A stretch of DNA of 10,279 nt from positions 1-10,279 of the forward strand of contig DAOWDF010000319.1 in NCBI GenBank assembly GCA_030639165.1. Reading direction: 5' to 3'. Under the pieces are notes generated by a model, which had not been told where the DNA came from, ran no database searches, and was given only the letters and a program-made list of their open reading frames with translations. The position numbers and the translations under genes were made by a program. This document shows positions 5,979-10,279 of the stretch, piece after piece. The stretch's first letter is position 1. The number at the start of each line of letters is the position of its first letter. The DNA comes from Alphaproteobacteria bacterium. Its GTDB lineage: Bacteria > Pseudomonadota > Alphaproteobacteria > Micavibrionales > Micavibrionaceae.

Positions 5979-7189
5979 GTTTTTTCCAATTTTTTTATTA
6001 TTCGCTGCACTAGGTCATGAGCAATTTTATCTTTACTGGCACGACCCCATTTCTCTACTTCATTTTGAGATATTAAATATATTTGATTCTCATCAGAGGC
6101 GAAAGCTTTTTCAATGCCATTTTTATCTGCCCCCACTTCATTTGCAATGACCCAGTCGCATTTCTTCTTGCTTAATTTAGCTTTAGCATTGGCTTCAATA
6201 TTTTGTGTCTCTGCTGCAAACCCTATAACTAGCTGCGGGCGCTTGGTTTCATGGTTTGATATATGCTTAAGTATATCTTGAGTTTGTTTCAGTTTTAATT
6301 CAGGCACATGATCAGAACTGGTTTTCTTGATTTTATGCCCCTGCATTTCATCCGCAGTCCAGTCACTAACCGCCGCCGCGCATACAGCGATATTCACTGG
6401 CAAAGCGGCATCACAAGCATTAAACATTTGCTCTGCTGTCTCTACGTGAATCACATTAACCCCCTGAGGGTCAGGCATATTACTAGGCCCTGATACAAGC
6501 GTCACCTCTGCGCCGCTGCGCTGCAATGCCCTTGCAATAGCATGCCCCTGTTTACCCGATGATCTGTTGCCAATAAAGCGCACAGGGTCAATCGGCTCAT
6601 AGGTGGGGCCACTAGTAACTAGCGCGCTATTGCCCTTTAATGGCTGTTCAAAAAAAAAATCAGTAATGGCTTTGTAGATATCCTCTGGCTCGCTCATGCG
6701 CCCGATGCCTGTCTCACCGCAAGCCATTTCGCCCGACGTTGGAGGTATCTCTATAATTCCGTGTTTTTGTAATGTTGCCATATTTTCCTGTACCGCGGGA
6801 TTGCTCCACATCTCAGGATTCATAGCGGGGGCAATTAATATCGGCTTATTAGAGGCGAGCAGGGTAGTGCTGGCTAAGTCATTTGCCATGCCATGAGCCA
6901 TTTTGGCAATTATATCCGCGCTGGCTGGGGCGACAAGGATAAGATCACTTTCACGGCTAAGACGTATGTGACCCATCTCCGCTTCATCGTCCAGTGACCA
7001 TAGATCAGTGTAAACCTTGTTCTGGGATAGTGATGACACACTAAGAGGCGTGACAAATTGTTCGCCGCCTTTGGTCAGTATGCACTGAACTTCGCCATGA
7101 TTTTTCTTGATCAATCGGATCAAGTCGAGCGTTTTATAAGCCGCAATCCCCCCTGATATAATCAGTAATATTTTCTTATCTTTTAGCAT
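5975..7189 (-). CDS. coaBC: Bifunctional phosphopantothenoylcysteine synthetase/decarboxylase
   Basis: CoaBC joins phosphopantothenate to cysteine (CoaB, CTP-dependent) and decarboxylates the product to 4'-phosphopantetheine (CoaC, FMN-dependent). These are two steps of coenzyme A synthesis. The 404 residues match the usual length. In the CoaC half (about 1-180) one sees SGGIAAYK at 12-19, His74 in MGHIRLSR, Asn124 in PAMNPEMW and Cys157 in GEMACGETG. These correspond to His75, Asn125 and Cys158 of E. coli. The CoaB half (about 187-404) starts with VTSGPTYEPID and contains GNRSSGKQGH at 207-216 and the Lys-rich HKIKK at 285-289. It heads the packed cluster leading to fnr. Only a weak SD-like AGG precedes the ATG. 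A run of ten T, encoding Asp-Phe-Phe-Phe at 177-180, lies exactly in the linker between the two domains. Confidence 0.96.
   Translation of the reverse strand: MLKDKKILLIISGGIAAYKTLDLIRLIKKNHGEVQCILTKGGEQFVTPLSVSSLSQNKVYTDLWSLDDEAEMGHIRLSRESDLILVAPASADIIAKMAHGMANDLASTTLLASNKPILIAPAMNPEMWSNPAVQENMATLQKHGIIEIPPTSGEMACGETGIGRMSEPEDIYKAITDFFFEQPLKGNSALVTSGPTYEPIDPVRFIGNRSSGKQGHAIARALQRSGAEVTLVSGPSNMPDPQGVNVIHVETAEQMFNACDAALPVNIAVCAAAVSDWTADEMQGHKIKKTSSDHVPELKLKQTQDILKHISNHETKRPQLVIGFAAETQNIEANAKAKLSKKKCDWVIANEVGADKNGIEKAFASDENQIYLISQNEVEKWGRASKDKIAHDLVQRIIKKLEKT
6650..6659 (-). other. T10 homopolymer in the coaBC interdomain linker
   Basis: On the coding strand ten consecutive T follow GA, read as GAT TTT TTT TTT. 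One extra T makes the next codon TGA directly after Phe180. One missing T leads through TTG AAC AGC CAT to TAA after residue 183. Either slip therefore yields a protein ending right after the CoaC domain. The sequence is clear, but slippage in the cell is inferred. Confidence 0.8.
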
Positions 7190-7241
7190 ACGCCTATTAT
7201 TACTTACTTTATTTTAAGCTGTATAGTGTTTTTGCTTTATT

Positions 7242-7270
7242 TTTATACTAGGCAGCTGAGGTGAATAAAA
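7242..7270 (-). promoter_or_regulatory. Weak candidate promoter of the coaBC-dut-mutS-fnr cluster
   Basis: On the - strand, TATAAA (7242-7247) resembles a -10 box, with a poor -35, TTTTAT (7265-7270), 17 bp before it. Transcription would start some 45 nt before the coaBC ATG. The -35 falls inside an arm of the AT-rich dyad at 7265-7300. The match is weak in this AT-rich spacer, so another start is possible. Confidence 0.25.
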
Positions 7271-7300
7271 TTTTAGCGTATATTAATACGTGAATTTTAT
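7265..7300. repeat. AT-rich inverted repeat upstream of coaBC
   Basis: ATAAAATT (7265-7272) is complementary to AATTTTAT (7293-7300), and inside it CGTAT (7277-7281) pairs with ATACG (7286-7290). Together this makes a 36-bp interrupted dyad with 13 pairs. It lies 76-111 bp upstream of the coaBC start. It could be an operator or merely an AT-rich hairpin. Otherwise the 212-bp spacer between coaBC and the next gene holds only the terminator at 7353-7377. Confidence 0.6.
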
Positions 7301-7352
7301 GAGACCAAAAGATAACGACGTATAAGGATAAATGAAAAATTCTATAAAGAAA

Positions 7353-7377
7353 AAGCCTTGCACATATGGCAAGGCTT
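7353..7377 (-). terminator. Intrinsic terminator of the unknown helical-protein gene
   Basis: On the - strand a perfect 9-bp stem, AAGCCTTGC / GCAAGGCTT, with a 7-nt loop is followed by TTTTTCTTT. This is a textbook rho-independent terminator, beginning about 24 nt past the stop of the gene at 7402-8022. It suggests that this gene is transcribed separately from coaBC. Confidence 0.85.
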
Positions 7378-7401
7378 AAACACTAGAAAAGTCATAGAAA
7401 G

Positions 7402-8022
7402 TTAGTATGTAGATGCTGTGTTTTGCAAATCAGTTGTAACTTGTAATGCTGCATTATAATCTGCCTGAGCCTCAGATAGGGCAAGTGCATTATCTTCAGT
7501 AGGGTCAAGATCATAAGAACGTTGAGCGCTAGTAAGGTCAGATCCTGCTGAATTTAGATCGTTCTGAGCCGCAGCAGCTTGTGCTATTGCCGCATCTAGT
7601 TCTGCTTGTGATGCTTCCATGTCTGCTACTGAATCCGGATTCGCCATATTGATAGAATCTCTAATAACTTGATCTTGTAATCGTCTTACTTCTCTTTCAG
7701 CATGAGCCGGTGTTCTTGCACTGTTTTGTATTGCCTTTATTCTCTCTCTTGTATCGCTAACAGTACCTTCTATATTTCCAGCCGCTGTTTCGATATTATC
7801 CATTGATGCAGCAATGTCACCTGACACAGTTTCCTGCATAGATTCTGCTGTAGCAATGATCTGATTTAATTCATTTACTGTGCCCTCACTAGTCATAGGA
7901 GGCATGCTGGCCATAGCCATTGTATCCTCAGATGTTGAGTTATTATAGATTGTAAATGTAGCAATTAGGCCAGCTACTAGCACTGTTGTGGAATATAGAA
8001 TTGATTTTGTAAAGCTGCTCAT
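7402..8022 (-). CDS. Unknown membrane-anchored helical (coiled-coil-like) protein
   Basis: I do not recognise this 206-residue protein. It starts with a short basic head (MSSFTK) and a hydrophobic stretch at about 8-26, either an N-terminal membrane anchor or an uncleaved signal, with no lipobox Cys. A Met/Ser-rich linker follows (about 33-47). The rest is predicted to be helical, acidic and rich in Ala, Gln, Asn and Asp. It has two helical blocks at about 48-125 and 133-203 separated by NPDS, the second very Ala-rich (AQAAAAQ). It contains no Cys or Trp and no catalytic motif that I can see. The likely location is the inner membrane with the body in the periplasm, in a structural or scaffold-like role (inference). 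A good SD (AAGGGGG) lies 9 nt before the ATG and a strong terminator follows the stop, both favouring a real, separately expressed gene. It lies between ubiE and coaBC, where related bacteria often carry ubiB. Confidence 0.8.
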   Translation of the reverse strand: MSSFTKSILYSTTVLVAGLIATFTIYNNSTSEDTMAMASMPPMTSEGTVNELNQIIATAESMQETVSGDIAASMDNIETAAGNIEGTVSDTRERIKAIQNSARTPAHAEREVRRLQDQVIRDSINMANPDSVADMEASQAELDAAIAQAAAAQNDLNSAGSDLTSAQRSYDLDPTEDNALALSEAQADYNAALQVTTDLQNTASTY

Positions 8023-8031
8023 TTTGTGTAG

Positions 8032-8038
8032 CCCCCTT
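8032..8038 (-). promoter_or_regulatory. Shine-Dalgarno site of the unknown helical-protein gene
   Basis: AAGGGGG on the - strand stands 9 nt before the ATG at 8022. It is the strongest evidence, with the terminator, that this unrecognised reading frame is translated. Confidence 0.75.
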
Positions 8039-8069
8039 GTTAATTTGGTTATCTTGAATTTGTCATATA

Positions 8070-8124
8070 ATTATATAGTGACACATATATGCAAATAATG
8101 CACATATAAGAACTATAGTGTCAA
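8070..8124 (-). promoter_or_regulatory. Repeat-rich promoter/operator region of the unknown gene
   Basis: A TTGACA (8119-8124 read on the - strand) with CATTAT 18 bp later (8095-8100) is a candidate promoter. A TATAAT at 8070-8075 is an alternative -10 without a good -35. Overlaid on this are a near-identical direct repeat, TATAGTGACA (8074-8083) and TATAGTGTCA (8114-8123), spaced 40 bp apart, and between them a dyad ATATATGCA / TGCACATAT (8085-8093 and 8099-8107, one mismatch). The layout suggests regulator binding, but which regulator cannot be told. No terminator for ubiE is visible in the 153-bp spacer 8023-8175, so read-through is possible. Confidence 0.4.
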
Positions 8125-8175
8125 ATCAAAAGCATCTATATGAACCGTGTTATACGCACTTATACTATTTATTAT

Positions 8176-8952
8176 TTAAGCCTTGGTTCCTTGGTGGATT
8201 GCCACTATACCAGCAGATAAGTTGTTATATCTGGTGCGTTTGAACCCTGCGTCACTTATGCGGTTCAATAGATTTTCTTGAGTTGGGAACTTCCTAATAC
8301 TCTCTATTAGATATTGATAGCTATCCTCATCACCAGTAATTTTTTTGCCGATTTTTGGTATGACATTATATGAGAACATATCATATGCCTTAGCCAGAAT
8401 AGTAGGCTGAACATGGCTGAACTCAAGGCAATAGAACTTACCGCCCTTACGAAGTACCCTATATGCTTCTGCAAGCGCAGTGTCTATATGCGTAACATTG
8501 CGAAGGCCAAAGGCAATCGTATAGACATCAACGCTATCATCGGGCAGGGGCAAGCTCTCTGCATTCCCTGTGATCCAGTTGAACTGATTGATCCAGCCCT
8601 TATCAATCGCACGATCTTTACCAACGCTAAGCATATTATCATTAAGGTCACATAATGTAATATTTGCACCAGACCCTACTTTCTTGCGAATACGAAATGC
8701 AATATCACCCGTTCCACCAGCAACATCCAGATAATCCATCGGGCGACCATTTATAGAGCTACGAGGTCTGATCATGCGTATAAGTTGATCTTTCCACAGG
8801 CGATGCACTCCACCGCTCATAAGGTCATTCATAAGGTCATATTGATCTGCAACACTATCAAAAACGCCAATAACGCCCTCTGTTTTTTCCTCTGGTGAGA
8901 CTTGTTTTTCTCCGAACCATTGGCTTTCTGGATTTTTATCCGCATTTTTCAT
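8176..8952 (-). CDS. ubiE: UbiE C-methyltransferase (ubiquinone/menaquinone synthesis)
   Basis: UbiE is a SAM-dependent enzyme that methylates the benzoquinol (or demethylmenaquinol) ring in quinone synthesis at the membrane face. The 258 residues align from the start with the family. Visible are the N-terminal FGEKQVSPEEK, the family signature VFDSVADQYDLMNDLMSGGVH at about 30-50, the SAM-binding motif I LDVAGGTGD at 75-83, GNAESLPLPDDSVD at 129-142, FGLRNV at 148-153, YRVLRKGGKFYCLEF at 164-178, and the C-terminal SYQYLIESIRKFP. In an alphaproteobacterium ubiquinone is the expected product, but sequence alone does not exclude menaquinone. AAGGA lies 8 nt before the ATG. The gene is divergent from murJ. 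No ubiB follows, and an unrelated reading frame takes that position before coaBC. Confidence 0.95.
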   Translation of the reverse strand: MKNADKNPESQWFGEKQVSPEEKTEGVIGVFDSVADQYDLMNDLMSGGVHRLWKDQLIRMIRPRSSINGRPMDYLDVAGGTGDIAFRIRKKVGSGANITLCDLNDNMLSVGKDRAIDKGWINQFNWITGNAESLPLPDDSVDVYTIAFGLRNVTHIDTALAEAYRVLRKGGKFYCLEFSHVQPTILAKAYDMFSYNVIPKIGKKITGDEDSYQYLIESIRKFPTQENLLNRISDAGFKRTRYNNLSAGIVAIHQGTKA

Positions 8953-8989
8953 GATGTTTTTCCTTCTAACTTGGTGTAAGGATTAGCAC
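8953..8989. promoter_or_regulatory. 37-bp divergent spacer between ubiE and murJ
   Basis: The two start codons face away from each other with only 37 bp between them. The spacer holds both Shine-Dalgarno sites: AAGGA for ubiE (8961-8965, - strand) and AAGGA for murJ (8978-8982, + strand, 7 nt before its ATG). There is no room for two sets of -35/-10 boxes, so at least one promoter must lie inside the opposite gene. I found no convincing hexamer pair there by eye. Confidence 0.7.
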
Positions 8990-10279
8990 ATGAGTTTAAT
9001 AAAAGCTATGGCTACTGTGGCAGGAATGACGGGATTATCGCGAATTGCAGGATTCGCGCGCGATGTGCTGACAGCTAGCTATCTAGGGGCAGGGCCTGTA
9101 GGGGATGCATTTTTTATAGCCCTAAAGCTCCCGAACTTCTTTCGTCGTGTTACCGCAGAGGGGGCGTTCAGCATTGCCTTTGTCCCCATATATTCCAAGA
9201 CGATAAGTCTCGAAAATCGTGAGAAGGCGGACTTGTTTGCCAGTAATGTATTCATGGTGATGCTATGTGCGCTAAGCGCATTTACGTTGCTTGCACTTGC
9301 CTTCATGCCATATGTGATCCAAGTGATTGCACCAGGTTTTTCAGGTGACTTGGTGCGCGCACCACTAGCAATAGAGCTGTCTCGCATCACATTCCCTTAC
9401 TTGCTACTTATGTCTTTGACCGCGCTTTTAGGTGGTATGCTAGGTGCAATTGACCGGTTCGCTCCATTCGCTTTTGCACCTGTATTATTCAATGTTTCAT
9501 TGATAGTGGCACTACTCGCCAGCGGTTATTTCGATACGGTTGGTCACGCATTATCATGGGGAGTTTTGGCTGCGGGAGCATTGCAGCTCGCTTTTCTGTG
9601 GGTATGTGCCAAACGCGCGGGAATAAAGATTAGTTTTTCTTTACCTAAAATGGATAAAGATATCCGTAAGGTATTGAAACTTATGGCTCCTGCGGTTTTG
9701 GGGGCAGGGGTTGTCCATGTTAATTTATTTGCTGATTTGATAATAGCTTCATTTTTGGAAGAGGGTTCAATTTCTTACCTTTATTATGCAGATCGCCTCA
9801 ATCAATTACCATTAGGCGTAGTAGGAATAGCAGTCGGAACAGCGCTCTTGCCTATGCTTTCACGTGCAATGGTTAGTGATGACAAGGGCAAGGCCACTGA
9901 TCTATTCAATCGAGCCATGGAATATTGCCTATTATTGGCACTGCCAGCCGCCATAGCTCTCGCAGTTATCCCTTTATCATTGATTACGGTGCTGTTCGAG
10001 CGCGGTGCATTTGATGCGGCCGACTCGCAAATAACCGCTAATATTTTAGCCGCTTATGCCTTAGGTCTGCCTGCTTATATTGCTATAAAGGTGTTTTCAA
10101 CGGCGCATTGGGCGCGCGGTGATACTAAAACGCCTGTTCGCATAGCTATTATCTCAACGATAATTAACATCGCTATGAGCCTTATGTTAATTCAATATAT
10201 CGGAGTGGTAGGTATAGCTCTGGCAACGGGAGTTACTGGCTGGCTGCAATTCTATTTGCATGTGCGTGCGCTTAAAAAC
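8990..10279 (+). CDS. murJ: Lipid II flippase MurJ (3' end missing)
   Basis: MurJ (MviN) is an inner-membrane MOP-superfamily transporter that flips the peptidoglycan precursor lipid II to the periplasmic side. The frame is open for 430 codons to the window end. E. coli MurJ has 511 residues, so roughly the last 80-90 are missing. The N-terminus matches E. coli almost residue for residue, which confirms the start: SRIAGFARD with Arg18 and Arg24, GDAFFIALKLPN with Asp39, and FFRRVTAEGAFSIAFVP with Arg52, Arg53 and Glu57. Further on, YYADRL carries Arg269, equivalent to the essential Arg270, and PLGVVGIAVGTALLP follows. The acidic and basic residues of the central cavity are thus intact. Many hydrophobic segments fit the 14-helix topology. 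It diverges from ubiE across 37 bp, with a good SD. Confidence 0.95.
   Translation, partial: MSLIKAMATVAGMTGLSRIAGFARDVLTASYLGAGPVGDAFFIALKLPNFFRRVTAEGAFSIAFVPIYSKTISLENREKADLFASNVFMVMLCALSAFTLLALAFMPYVIQVIAPGFSGDLVRAPLAIELSRITFPYLLLMSLTALLGGMLGAIDRFAPFAFAPVLFNVSLIVALLASGYFDTVGHALSWGVLAAGALQLAFLWVCAKRAGIKISFSLPKMDKDIRKVLKLMAPAVLGAGVVHVNLFADLIIASFLEEGSISYLYYADRLNQLPLGVVGIAVGTALLPMLSRAMVSDDKGKATDLFNRAMEYCLLLALPAAIALAVIPLSLITVLFERGAFDAADSQITANILAAYALGLPAYIAIKVFSTAHWARGDTKTPVRIAIISTIINIAMSLMLIQYIGVVGIALATGVTGWLQFYLHVRALKN

Noticed and set aside
9079..9390. 103-residue reading frame on the - strand
   Set aside because: It is antisense to the well-conserved murJ, without a recognisable product or ribosome-binding site.
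1..10279. CRISPR array, insertion sequence, prophage or defence system
   Set aside because: No regularly spaced repeats, transposase, integrase or defence-family protein could be seen. The genes are core metabolism and repair.

Overview
The window looks like a chromosomal segment of an AT-leaning alphaproteobacterium. No single marker proves this. It rests on a 7Fe ferredoxin of the FdxA type, a thioredoxin-reductase-like ferredoxin-NADP reductase, a CysK with the C-terminal sequence IPSFAERYLSS, and ubiE near coaBC-dut. The genus cannot be named from what is visible. Apart from one protein of unknown function, all genes are housekeeping genes. No transposase, phage gene, CRISPR array, tRNA or rRNA was seen.

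Left part, + strand (1-1352): the end of fdxA, then cysK 38 nt downstream behind a strong Shine-Dalgarno site. Bases 1353-1685 hold no protein gene. They carry a promoter-like TTGACA/TATATT pair, an 81-nt long hairpin, several smaller perfect or near-perfect stem-loops and a terminator-like hairpin. This is the best candidate in the window for an undescribed element, a structured RNA of about 245 nt.

Middle part, - strand (1686-7189): a tightly packed cluster transcribed coaBC > dut > mutS > fnr. Two junctions are 4-nt ATGA overlaps and the third is a 4-nt gap. It joins coenzyme A synthesis, dUTP removal, mismatch repair and NADPH-ferredoxin electron transfer in what is probably one transcript. 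coaBC contains a run of ten T exactly between its two enzyme domains, where slippage in either direction gives a stop within five codons.

Right part: an unrecognised 206-residue membrane-anchored helical protein (7402-8022, - strand) lies between coaBC and ubiE, where many alphaproteobacteria carry ubiB. It has its own ribosome-binding site, an upstream region rich in repeats and a good terminator. ubiE (- strand) and murJ (+ strand, cut by the window end) diverge across only 37 bp. Together the window covers Fe-S redox, cysteine synthesis, CoA and ubiquinone synthesis, DNA integrity and lipid II flipping.
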